Of a DNA stretch of 64,000 nucleotides, positions 51,758 through 59,828 are shown piece by piece (position 1 is the first letter of the stretch; each line of letters starts with the position of its first letter). The notes beneath the pieces are model-generated. The model searched no databases. It was given only the letters and a program-made list of their open reading frames with translations, and had not been told where the DNA came from. The stretch covers positions 1-64,000 of the forward strand of contig NZ_JAAXPF010000007.1 of the NCBI RefSeq assembly GCF_012396315.1, written 5' to 3'. A program made the position numbers and the translations under genes. The stretch is from Corynebacterium mucifaciens (GTDB lineage Bacteria; Actinomycetota; Actinomycetes; Mycobacteriales; Mycobacteriaceae).

Positions 51758-52855
51758 GTGGGGGGAGGAGAGAAGCCGCGCGCGATCATCGACGTCATCT
51801 CCGACACGTAGGACGACCCCGAGGATTACAAGCTGGCCGTCCGGCGCCTCAACGCGATGCCCGACAAGGCGAACGCGCTGGTAATCAACGGCGACTTGGT
51901 GGACAACGGCGGCCAGGAGCAATGGGACACATTCCTCGCCGCGCGCGAGGAAGTGATGCACGGCTCGGGTGTGGAGCTGTGGACCATCGGCAACCACGAA
52001 ATGTATGGCCCCGAGACGTCCGAGGTGCACCTGAACCGTTTCCTCGAATACTCCGGTCAGGAAAAGCCGTGGGACGAGGTGGTGGTCAACGGCACGCCGA
52101 TGATCTCCATCAACACCGAGTACTACTCCGATGTCGACCGCGACGGCAAGGAGCCCTTCCAGCGCGTTTCTACGGAGCAGCTGCGGTGGTTGGACGAGCG
52201 GCTGGCGCACTGGGACGCGCAGGGCGTGACCGCGCTCGTGTTCACGCGCCCACTGCTACCGGGAACGGTGTCCATGTCGCACTCCGCGTGGTACCAAAAC
52301 GACTTTGAAGACGAAGAGGCCGTCTCCGACGTGCTGTCCAAGTACAACGGCGTGGTCGCCTTCACCAGCCACTCCCACTCCTCGCTGCGACAGAACAATT
52401 GGTGGGGCACTAGGCGCTACGACGGCACCCCGCAAGGTGCGATCGGCTTCCCGGTGGTGAACACCCGCGCGATCCTCAACGAGTACCTGCCGGACGGCGA
52501 CCATGACGAGGACATCGTGGACGGGCAGGCGGCGACCGGCCTGCGCGTGAAGATCTACGACGACCGCGTGCGCGTCGAAGCCTGGGACTTCAAAGACGGC
52601 CACAGCCTGCTCAACCCCGAGGGCGAGGCGAAGATGACTAAGTACCAGGACTTTTCCAAGCAGCGCCGCCTCTCCGCGCCGCCGGTGCAGCCCGCCGAGG
52701 ACAACACCCCGGCAGCCGCGGGCTCCTCGACGGGGGAGAAGGTGGCACTGGTGCTGGGGATCCTCGCCGTGCTCGGCGGATCCTTCGCGTTTGTGGCCAC
52801 CCACTTTGGCCAGCAGATCCGGGCGCTGAGCCCGGTTCCGCTGCCGCAGTTTTAG
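51758..52855 (+). pseudogene. Broken calcineurin-like metallophosphoesterase with C-terminal membrane anchor
   Basis: The frame holds IIDVISDT then a TAG at 51809-51811, then DDPEDYKLAVRRLNAMPDKANALVINGDLVDNGG. The first metal-binding strand (ISD...) therefore lies upstream of the stop, and the remaining 332 codons from ATG 51857 would lack it. The rest is intact: GDLVDNG, GNHEM, the SHSHS region, and a C-terminal helix (LVLGILAVLGGSFAFVATHF) after a Pro/Ala linker. The N-terminal signal or Tat region expected for this secreted family is also missing, since there is no hydrophobic stretch before 51785. Probably inactivated by both a nonsense codon and a 5' deletion. Confidence 0.75.
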
Positions 52856-53715
52856 ACCGACTGCGAGAGGCGGCGGGCGATGAACTCGTTGCCCGCGTGC
52901 GACGGGTGGAGGCTCATGGTCACGCCGCCCGGGACGGTGGTGTCAATGCCGCCGTTGACAAAGCGGGCCTGGTCGGGCGCGCAGGTGGTGTTGCCGCGGG
53001 TTTCCATGCGCATGGGCACGAACTGGATGCCGTTGGCCGCGGCTGCGGCGCGCTGGTTCGCCTCGTTCGCGGCCTCGACGGCGGCAAGCGGCGGCAGCGG
53101 GAAGCCGCCCGGTGCGTTCGGGACGATGTTCACCGGGCAGAACATGTTGGGCGCGGCTGGGTCTGCAACCGCGATCATGCCGGAGAGGATGATCTTTGCC
53201 TGCGGCGCGTGGTAGCGGATCTTGTCCTTGGCAATGCGGATGTTCATGGACAGGTCCGAGGCCATCTTGCCCGGGTTCCACGGCTGGAAGCCCTGCTGGA
53301 TGCCAAACGGGCCGAAGTCGTTCATGCCCACGGCGATGATCACCGCGCGGGTGCCGCGATGCACGTCGCCGTTGGCGATGGCGTTGTCCAGGCGGTGCAG
53401 CATGGTCTGGGAGGTCTGCGCAGTGCACGACCAGTCGGCCAGCGGGGCGCCCTCCATCGCGGCGAGGCGGCGGGGCCAGTTGTTCGGGGCCTGCAGGCAG
53501 CCGTTCCTGGAGGGGTAGTTGTTCACGTAATCCTGGACGGGCTGCCAGTTCAGGTCCCGCAGCGCGTTGCGCACCTGGTCGGGGTTCGCGGTGTAGGAGT
53601 CGCCCAGGGTGACAATGTTGCGGTTCGGCGCCGCGTCCGCGGCCGGTGCCGCGACGAGGCCCGCCGCAAGGGCTGCGCCCGCAACGCACCGCGCAATGGT
53701 CTTGGCAAGCTTCAA
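52852..53715 (-). CDS. Secreted SGNH/GDSL hydrolase
   Basis: A 287-residue secreted protein. The TTG start is supported by GAAGGAG 7-8 nt upstream. The signal peptide (about 1-28) ends at ADAAPN. Block I GDSYTANP supplies the catalytic Ser near 39, VGMNDFGPF supplies the block III Asn, and LHPSHAGNEF near the C-terminus supplies the Asp/His-type block V, here with Pro-Ser between Leu-His and His. The substrate is likely an ester in the cell envelope or host lipid, but is not predictable. Its stop overlaps that of the broken phosphoesterase. A related SGNH gene lies at 60509. Confidence 0.88.
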   Translation of the reverse strand: MKLAKTIARCVAGAALAAGLVAAPAADAAPNRNIVTLGDSYTANPDQVRNALRDLNWQPVQDYVNNYPSRNGCLQAPNNWPRRLAAMEGAPLADWSCTAQTSQTMLHRLDNAIANGDVHRGTRAVIIAVGMNDFGPFGIQQGFQPWNPGKMASDLSMNIRIAKDKIRYHAPQAKIILSGMIAVADPAAPNMFCPVNIVPNAPGGFPLPPLAAVEAANEANQRAAAAANGIQFVPMRMETRGNTTCAPDQARFVNGGIDTTVPGGVTMSLHPSHAGNEFIARRLSQSV

Positions 53716-53763
53716 AATGCACGCTCCTTCTCGTTGAAAAAAGCCGGTTTCCCAGATGTCAGC

Positions 53764-53786
53764 AGGCCGGGCTTGTGGCCCGGCCT
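53764..53786. terminator. GC-rich hairpin between the Pls-type gene and the SGNH gene
   Basis: AGGCCGGGC (53764-53772) pairs perfectly with GCCCGGCCT (53778-53786). There is no T-run on either strand, so a terminator role is uncertain. Confidence 0.4.
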
Positions 53787-53866
53787 ATCCTCAAATACAT
53801 CGGGAACCGGCAGACGGCGTTACATATTTCCCAGATTTCTTCGAGCCTGATCCCAGGTTCCGGCCG

Positions 53867-56800
53867 CTACCGCGGCTCCACCGGGTTGCCTTGCCACACC
53901 GTCATCGCGGGCACCTCGTCGCCGCGCATGACCAGCGAGCCTGGGCCCACGGTGGCGCCTTGCCCGATGACGGAGCCCGGCAGGGACACCGAATGTGCCG
54001 CCAGCGTCGCGGAGTCCTGGATCGCCACCGTGTCCAGGGACATCACGCGGTCCTGAAACAGGTGCGTCTGCACCACCGTGCCCGGGCCGACGGACGCGCC
54101 GCGGCCCACCTGGCACAGGTCGGTCTCCGGGAACCAGTAGGACTCGATCCACGCGCCGCGGCCCACGCGCACCCCCAGCGCGCGCAGCGCCAGGTTCATC
54201 TCCCCGGAGCCGGCGGCGTGGTTGAAGAACCAGGGGGCGGCCACGACCTCCACAAACTGGTCCTGCAGTTCATTGAGCCACACGTACCAGGAGTACAGCG
54301 GGTGCTCGCCCGCCTTTTGGCGCCCAACCAGCACCCACTTCGCCACCACCGCGCTGCCAACCGCCAGCGCGCCCACGGCCATCCACACCAGCCCGCCGAG
54401 CAGGTACGTCCAGACACCGAAGCGCTCCAGCAGTGTGACTGCGGCCGCCGCGAACACGGCCGCCAGCACCGCCTGCGCCATCGGCGCGAGCAGGCGCAGC
54501 GTCTCCACCAGACCGCGCTTGCGCATGAGCGCGCGCGACGGCGCGTACGTCGCCTCGCCGGCTGCCTCCACCTCCACGCGGCGCATGCGCTCTGGCGGCG
54601 AGCCCCACCAGTTCGACCCCGCCTTGGACTTCTTCGGGCTGGCGGAGAGCACCGCCACCAGCGACTGCTTCGCCAGCTTGCGGCCGGGCGCGACCATGCC
54701 GGAGTTGCCCACGAAGGAGCGCTTGCCCACCACGGTGCGCTCGGTGCGGATCCAGCCGTCGCCGAGCTCGTACGTGCCCACCATGGTGTCGTCCGCCAGA
54801 AACGCGCCGCTGCGCACCTCCGTCAGTTTGGGCACCAGCACCGCGGTGGACACCTCGGCGCGCTCGCCGATTGTCGCGCCCAGGGAGCGCAGCCACACCG
54901 GCGTGGCCAAGCCCGCGTAGATGGGGAAGTAGCGGGTGCGGGCGTCGTCCATCAGCCTGGTCACCGTCCACAGCGCGCAGCCATGCACGCTGCGCACGGG
55001 GAACACGCCGGGCCTTATGCCTATCGACGCCACTCTCACGGCTACCCACGTCAACCCCAAACCGAGCCCGAAGTAGACAAGCCCGCCCACCGGCGCGAAC
55101 ACCAGCAGCCCCCACACCGACGCGGTATCCGCGAGGCGCGCCAGGCCCACCGTCGCGGCGGCGCCGGCAACGGCCGCGGCGGCCGGCAGCAGCGCCAGGA
55201 GCAGCGACGTCAGGCCGTAGCCCAGCGCCCACAACGTGCGGCGCGGCGGGCGCTCGTCCGGGAACCGGTGCTTGGAGCGGCCCACCTTCCGCGCGGGCGA
55301 ACCCGCCCAGCGCGACCCCTTCTTCACCGGCTTGTCGCCGGTGACGGTCGAGCCGGGCTCCACGTGCGCGCCCTGCCGGATCTCCGTGCCCGGCATGAGC
55401 GTGGAGCGCGCGCCGACACGGGCCTCCGCACCGATCGACACCTCGCCCACGTGCAGCTCGTCACCGTCGAGCCATACGCCGGACAGGTCCACCTCCGGCT
55501 CGATGGCCGCGCCCTCGCCGACGGTGAGCAGGCCCGTGACCGGGGCGAAGGTGTGCATGTCCACGCCCTTGCCGATGCTCGCGCCAAGCATCCGGCCGGT
55601 GACCTTGGCGGCGTTCGCGCTGGAGATGTTCAGCGCGCCGGACGCGTGCAGCCAGCGCTCGGCGGCCCACAGGCGCACGTGCCGCACCCCGCCGCGCGGG
55701 TACACGCCGGGCGTGACCCGGCCGCGGATCACACGCGCTCCCAGCGCGCCGACGGGGATGCGCCCGAGCGGGGTGCACAGGACCACAAACGCGGCGGCGA
55801 GCCACGCCCAGGGAAGCTCAGTCAGCCCCAGCAGGTTTGCCGCGACGGCCACCCAGGTCACCGCCGTGGCAGCCTTGAGGGTCATCACCGGGAGCAGCGC
55901 CACCGTCTGCGCCACGCGCGTGCCCGCGCCGACGGGTTTCACCGCGCGCTCGCGTAGGGAGGTGCGGCTGGCGAGCGTTAGCTCGTCGATAAGCGAGGCA
56001 AGCGTTTCCAACCTGGGGTGGTCGTAGAGATCGCGCACGGCGAAGGTGGGCACGCGATCGCGCAGGCGCGTGACCAGCGCGGCCGCGGCCAGCGAGGAGC
56101 CGCCGAGCTCGAAGAAGTCCGCGTCCCGGCCCGGCACGTCCAGGCCCAGCACCTCCACCCACTGCTGCGCCACCCACGCCTCTGTCTCGGTGAGGCCCAC
56201 CGCGTCCACACTCGCGGGCAGCGGCCACGGCAGGGCCTTTTTGTCCACCTTGCCGGAGGTACGCACGGGCAGCTCCTCCATCACGTGCAGGCGCGGCACG
56301 AGCGCCGCCGGCATGACCTCCGCCAGCCGCTCGCGCATTTGCAGCACGTCAAGGTCGGTGCCCTTGTTGGGGGAGACGTAGCCCACCAGCACCTTGTCGC
56401 CGGAGGGCAGCGCCTGCACGGCCACGGCCGAGTTGTACACGCCGGCGAGCGCGGCCACGTTGGCCTCCACTTCGCCCAGCTCGATGCGGCGCCCGCCGAT
56501 CTTCACCTGGTCGTCGGCGCGGCCGATGAACGCCAGGCCGTGGTCCGTGAGCTTCACGTGGTCGCCGGTGCGGTAGGCGCGCTCCCACTCGCCCATTGGC
56601 GCGTACTTCTCCGCGTCCTTGGCCGGGTCCAGGTAGCGGGCCAGGCCCACGCCGCCGATGATCAGCTCTCCCTGGCCCTCCTCGTCATCGCTTGCGATGG
56701 CGAGATCCCAGCCGTCCAGCGGCCAACCGATGGTCACCGGCTCACCCGGGTACAGCCGCTTCGCGCTGGCCACCACGGTCGCCTCGGTGGGGCCGTAGGT

Positions 56801-57697
56801 GTTCCACATCTCGCGGCCCTCGGCCAGGCGGTCGGTCAACTCCTGGGAGCAGGCCTCGCCGCCCACGATGAGCAAGCGGATATTATCCAGCGCCTCCTTC
56901 GGCCACAGCCCGGCCAAGGTGGGCACGGTGGACACCACCGTGATGTCGCGGCGGATCAACCACGGACCCAAGTCCTGCCCGGAACGCACCAGCGCGCGCG
57001 GGGCCGGCACCAGGCAGGCGCCGTGGCCCCACGCCAGCCACATTTCCTCGCAGGAGGCATCGAAGGCCACCGACAGGCCGGCCAGCACCCTATCGTCCGG
57101 TCCCAGCGGGTTGTCCTGGCAAAACAGGCGCGCCTCCGCGTCCACGAACGCGGCTGCAGAGCGGTGCGTGACGGCCACGCCCTTCGGCTTGCCCGTGGAG
57201 CCGGAGGTGAAGATGATCCAGCAGTCGTGGTCCGGGGTGACCTCGCCCAGCGGGGTGGGCTCCGCGGGTTTGAGCACACGCAGCCCCTCGTCGGTGAAGA
57301 TCGCGTCCACGTCCGCCTCGCCGAAGACCGTCTCCGCGCGCTCGTCCGGGTCGTCCGCGTCCACCGGCACGTACGCGCAGCCCGCGCGCAAGGTGGACAA
57401 AATGGCCAGGTAGAGCTCCCTGCTTCCCGACGTCATCCTGACCCCCACCCGGCCCCCATCACGCACACCCCTGGCACGCATCTCAGCCGCGCGGTGCTCG
57501 ATCTCCTCCACAAGCTCCGCGTAGGTGAGCACGCCGTCATCGTCGGGGTTGGCGCTGCCGCGGTTGCCGTCGTCGATGGCGGCGGCATCGGGGTGCTGGG
57601 CGGCGGTGGCCGTGAGGACGTCGATAAGCGTCCGCTCCGGCGGGGCCAAGTGGCTGCGCAGGAGCGGATTCGCGGTGTCTTCTCCGGGCTGAGACAT
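53867..57697 (-). CDS. Pls/PosA-type non-ribosomal peptide synthetase
   Basis: A 1276-residue single-module membrane NRPS. The adenylation domain (about 25-500) carries FTSGSTGKPKGVAVTH, TYGPTEATV, YRTGDHVKL and QVKIGGRRIELGEVE. A thiolation domain follows with FFELGGSSL near 527 (phosphopantetheine Ser). After that come three blocks of membrane helices (about 600-660, 850-920 and 1085-1150) separated by left-handed beta-helix-like domains rich in IGxGAxVGxG hexapeptides. There is no condensation or thioesterase domain. This is the architecture of epsilon-poly-lysine synthetase Pls and its PosA relatives, which make cationic homopolymers of amino acids. The amino acid used is not predicted here. 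It stands alone. Confidence 0.88.
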   Translation of the reverse strand: MSQPGEDTANPLLRSHLAPPERTLIDVLTATAAQHPDAAAIDDGNRGSANPDDDGVLTYAELVEEIEHRAAEMRARGVRDGGRVGVRMTSGSRELYLAILSTLRAGCAYVPVDADDPDERAETVFGEADVDAIFTDEGLRVLKPAEPTPLGEVTPDHDCWIIFTSGSTGKPKGVAVTHRSAAAFVDAEARLFCQDNPLGPDDRVLAGLSVAFDASCEEMWLAWGHGACLVPAPRALVRSGQDLGPWLIRRDITVVSTVPTLAGLWPKEALDNIRLLIVGGEACSQELTDRLAEGREMWNTYGPTEATVVASAKRLYPGEPVTIGWPLDGWDLAIASDDEEGQGELIIGGVGLARYLDPAKDAEKYAPMGEWERAYRTGDHVKLTDHGLAFIGRADDQVKIGGRRIELGEVEANVAALAGVYNSAVAVQALPSGDKVLVGYVSPNKGTDLDVLQMRERLAEVMPAALVPRLHVMEELPVRTSGKVDKKALPWPLPASVDAVGLTETEAWVAQQWVEVLGLDVPGRDADFFELGGSSLAAAALVTRLRDRVPTFAVRDLYDHPRLETLASLIDELTLASRTSLRERAVKPVGAGTRVAQTVALLPVMTLKAATAVTWVAVAANLLGLTELPWAWLAAAFVVLCTPLGRIPVGALGARVIRGRVTPGVYPRGGVRHVRLWAAERWLHASGALNISSANAAKVTGRMLGASIGKGVDMHTFAPVTGLLTVGEGAAIEPEVDLSGVWLDGDELHVGEVSIGAEARVGARSTLMPGTEIRQGAHVEPGSTVTGDKPVKKGSRWAGSPARKVGRSKHRFPDERPPRRTLWALGYGLTSLLLALLPAAAAVAGAAATVGLARLADTASVWGLLVFAPVGGLVYFGLGLGLTWVAVRVASIGIRPGVFPVRSVHGCALWTVTRLMDDARTRYFPIYAGLATPVWLRSLGATIGERAEVSTAVLVPKLTEVRSGAFLADDTMVGTYELGDGWIRTERTVVGKRSFVGNSGMVAPGRKLAKQSLVAVLSASPKKSKAGSNWWGSPPERMRRVEVEAAGEATYAPSRALMRKRGLVETLRLLAPMAQAVLAAVFAAAAVTLLERFGVWTYLLGGLVWMAVGALAVGSAVVAKWVLVGRQKAGEHPLYSWYVWLNELQDQFVEVVAAPWFFNHAAGSGEMNLALRALGVRVGRGAWIESYWFPETDLCQVGRGASVGPGTVVQTHLFQDRVMSLDTVAIQDSATLAAHSVSLPGSVIGQGATVGPGSLVMRGDEVPAMTVWQGNPVEPR

Positions 57698-57785
57698 GCG
57701 GATAAGGCTAATGATGTGCCGAAAAACCGCAAATTGTGGGAAAGCCCCACTATTTGCGCTGGCCCACCTTGTGCCCTTTCCTTTT

Positions 57786-57858
57786 GCGGATCCAGCTACC
57801 AGGGCCCAGCTAATCGGCTCTGGAGGCCGAATAGCTGGCTCTTACTAGCTGGATCCGC
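57786..57858. repeat. TAGCTGG-type palindromic repeat, left of nuclease gene 2
   Basis: Outer arms GCGGATCCAGCTA / TAGCTGGATCCGC. Heptamers CCAGCTA at 57792-57798 and 57806-57812, a 19-nt loop, TAGCTGG at 57832-57838 and 57846-57852, all with 7-nt spacers. It differs from the copy at 58907 at 5 of 73 positions. It ends 77 nt before the nuclease ATG. Confidence 0.9.
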
Positions 57859-57900
57859 AGCGCTGCGGTCGCACGCCCGGGCTGTTAGCCTCGAACCGCT

Positions 57901-57914
57901 GCCTCGGGGGAGGC
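57901..57914 (+). other. Small hairpin before nuclease gene 2
   Basis: GCCTC and GAGGC form a 5-bp stem in the leader of the gene at 57936, a placement like the leader hairpin of the paralog at 32920. Confidence 0.35.
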
Positions 57915-57935
57915 CGCAGACACAGGGGGGAAACC

Positions 57936-58874
57936 ATGGATCAAGCACGACTAGCGGCGCTGCTGGTGGCGCGCGGGGATGTGGAACGGCTCGCGTGCGT
58001 GCAACTTTCCGCGACCAAGTTCGTCCCCGCCGAGCAGTGGGCAGGGCTGAAACGCCACGAGCAGGAATTCCTGCGCTGTTACGCGGCCGGGGTCAGCGCG
58101 CACAAGGCGGTGCTGGTGGGCAGATCCGCGGCGCGGGCGCTCGGGCTCTGGGTGCTGGGCAAAGACCCAGAGGTTATCGGACTAGCGCAGCGCAACGGCC
58201 ACCCGCCGTCGAAAACCCAGTGGCCGGAGGGGGTGGTGTACCGCAACATCCCCATCCCGGAGATGGACATCCGGGAGCACACCGCGTTCGACCCCGCGGG
58301 CGCCGGCGGACGCATCCGGCTGACCACGCCCGCGCGCACCGCCATCGACATCGCCCGGTTCCACGGGGTGCGCGACGCCGTCGTAGCCATGGACAGCCTC
58401 TACCGCGAGCAGACGCCGATCGGACAGGAAACGACCCGGGCCGCGCTGGCCTCCACCATGGGACGGCTAGCCGGCAAGAAGGGCGTGGGCCTGGCGCGCC
58501 GGGCGTTTGAACTCAGCTCGACGGTCTCGGAGTCCGCGTTTGAGTCGCTCTTCCGCGTCATCCTCCTCGAGCACGGCATCCAGGCCAAGGAGCAGATGTG
58601 GGTGGGCAGGCGGTACCGGGTTGACCTGCTGTGGGGCAACCTCATCATCGAAATCGACGGCTACATCAAATTCGACGACATGCCCCACGCCGAGGTCATC
58701 CGCATGACCACGCGCGATAACTGGCTGAAGGAGCAGGGCTACGAGGTGCTGCACCTCTTTCCCGCCGAGATCCTGCGCGACGAGGCCGGTTGCATCCGGC
58801 GCGTGTTCGACGCGAAGGCGCGTGCCGACGCCCGCGGGCCCGTCACCGTGCCAGCCACGCCGTACCGGCCGTAG
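57936..58874 (+). CDS. DUF559/Vsr-like nuclease-fold protein, paralog 2
   Basis: A 312-residue paralog of the gene at 32920. Shared blocks include HEQEFLRCYAAGVSAHKAVL, RTAIDIARF, SESAFESLFRVILLEHGI, RYRVDLLWGNLIIEIDGYIK and NWLKEQGYEVLHLFPAEIL. The acidic/Lys set (E..., VD, EIDG..K) fits a PD-(D/E)XK or Vsr nuclease core in the last ~110 residues. The N-terminal domain resembles AbiEi-like proteins and may bind DNA. GGGGGGAAA before the ATG is the ribosome site. The gene is bracketed by two near-identical palindromic repeats, 77 nt upstream and 32 nt downstream. Function unknown. Confidence 0.8.
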   Translation: MDQARLAALLVARGDVERLACVQLSATKFVPAEQWAGLKRHEQEFLRCYAAGVSAHKAVLVGRSAARALGLWVLGKDPEVIGLAQRNGHPPSKTQWPEGVVYRNIPIPEMDIREHTAFDPAGAGGRIRLTTPARTAIDIARFHGVRDAVVAMDSLYREQTPIGQETTRAALASTMGRLAGKKGVGLARRAFELSSTVSESAFESLFRVILLEHGIQAKEQMWVGRRYRVDLLWGNLIIEIDGYIKFDDMPHAEVIRMTTRDNWLKEQGYEVLHLFPAEILRDEAGCIRRVFDAKARADARGPVTVPATPYRP

Positions 58875-58906
58875 CGCCGGGGTGCGCCGGGTCGGGTCCT
58901 CCCGCC

Positions 58907-58979
58907 GCGGATCCAGCTACAAGGACCCAGCTAATCGGCTCTGGAGGCGGAATAGCTGGCTCCTACCAGCTGGATCCGC
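58907..58979. repeat. TAGCTGG-type palindromic repeat, right of nuclease gene 2
   Basis: CCAGCTA at 58913-58919 and 58927-58933, a 19-nt loop, TAGCTGG at 58953-58959 and CAGCTGG at 58967-58973; the outer arms read GCGGATCC / GGATCCGC. Same orientation and about 93% identity to the copy at 57786. Confidence 0.9.
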
Positions 58980-59029
58980 GGGAACGGGGCGGGCACCGGG
59001 GCGGAACACACCGACCCGACCCCGAGCCG

Positions 59030-59467
59030 CTACTCCTCCGCCTCCAGCGCTTGGGACAGTTTGCGCAGGCTCTTCAGCTGCTTGGAGGAGGATGCCTCGA
59101 GCGCGCGGTCCTCTGCCTCGGCTACGTCGGCGGCCAGGCGCGCCAGCGCCTTCGTCCCCTTCTTCGTGGCGGCGACGATCTGGCGGCGCCGGTCTTTCGG
59201 GTCGCGCTCGCGGGTGACCCATTTGCTGGTCTCCAGTGAGTCGATGAGCCGGACCATGTCGGAGGCGTCGATGCCTAGGAGCTCGGAAAGCTGGCGCTGG
59301 CTCATTGGCTGGCCGTCCACGCAGGCGAGGATCCAGTACTCGCGCATGGTGGAGTCGTGGGTGGCCAGGGCGCGCTCCACCTCGTCTTTGGTGTGCCTGC
59401 GCACGCGTTCCACCTGGAAGTGGGGGGACTTGGCCAGGGTGGACGGCAGTTCGGGGAGCGTCGACAT
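59030..59467 (-). CDS. MarR-family transcriptional regulator
   Basis: A 145-residue winged-helix regulator starting at the ATG at 59467 (MSTLPELPST). TAAGAT on the minus strand (59475-59480) ends 7 nt upstream and rules out the earlier ATG at 59476, which it overlaps. The wHTH core is WILACVDGQPMSQRQLSELLGIDASDMVRLIDSLE with wing VTRERDPKDRRRQIVAAT. The C-terminal helix would dimerise. Ligand and targets are unknown; MarR proteins usually regulate themselves or a neighbour. Confidence 0.9.
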   Translation of the reverse strand: MSTLPELPSTLAKSPHFQVERVRRHTKDEVERALATHDSTMREYWILACVDGQPMSQRQLSELLGIDASDMVRLIDSLETSKWVTRERDPKDRRRQIVAATKKGTKALARLAADVAEAEDRALEASSSKQLKSLRKLSQALEAEE

Positions 59468-59474
59468 GCCGTCC

Positions 59475-59480
59475 ATCTTA
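59475..59480 (-). promoter_or_regulatory. Leaderless -10 box (TAAGAT) of the marR gene
   Basis: On the minus strand TAAGAT lies 7 nt before the ATG at 59467. Confidence 0.6.
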
Positions 59481-59512
59481 ACTACCTGCCCACGCCCAAC
59501 AATTGGCGCTTC

Positions 59513-59809
59513 CTAACTTTGGTGGGGCAGGCCTTGTTCCACCCAGGCGGTGGTGCCGCCGGTGACGTTGTGTACGCCGTCCCAGCCGCGCGCCTGCTCC
59601 AGGTACTGGGCTGCCTGGGCGCTGCGTCCGCCGGACTTGCAGATCAGGTAGATGTCCTGCTCGGGGTCGATTTCGTCTGCGCGGGCGACGAACTCGGACA
59701 GGGGGATGTTCACGGCGCCCTCTGCGCGGACGGCGGCGTACTCGTCGGGCTCGCGGACGTCGATGAGCTGCGCGCCTGCGGGGACTTCGGTGACAGAAAC
59801 TTCTTTCAT
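59513..59809 (-). CDS. Single-domain rhodanese
   Basis: A 98-residue rhodanese starting at the ATG at 59809 (MKEVSVTEVPAG). Visible: LIDVREPDEYAAVRAEGAVNIP and the active loop YLICKSGGRSAQAAQYL with the persulfide Cys near residue 66. Such small rhodaneses move sulfane sulfur or detoxify thiols. The transcript is leaderless, from a -10 overlapping that of the divergent sortase gene. Confidence 0.9.
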   Translation of the reverse strand: MKEVSVTEVPAGAQLIDVREPDEYAAVRAEGAVNIPLSEFVARADEIDPEQDIYLICKSGGRSAQAAQYLEQARGWDGVHNVTGGTTAWVEQGLPHQS

Positions 59810-59815
59810 GGTTCG

Positions 59816-59822
59816 TATGATA
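59816..59822. promoter_or_regulatory. Bidirectional promoter with overlapping -10 boxes
   Basis: The 7-bp sequence TATGATA reads TATGAT on the plus strand (59816-59821), 7 nt before the sortase GTG, and TATCAT on the minus strand (59817-59822), 7 nt before the rhodanese ATG. Both transcripts would be leaderless, and the two start sites only 19-20 bp apart. Confidence 0.7.
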
Positions 59823-59828
59823 ACCGCC

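Noticed and set aside
53756..55957. A 733-codon plus-strand frame antisense to the Pls-type synthetase
   Set aside because: Arg/His/Ala-rich low-complexity translation typical of antisense frames, while the minus-strand frame shows complete NRPS motifs.
57786..58979. Insertion sequence with terminal inverted repeats around the nuclease gene
   Set aside because: The flanking repeats are direct copies that are each internally palindromic, not inverted termini. No transposase motifs and no target-site duplication were seen.
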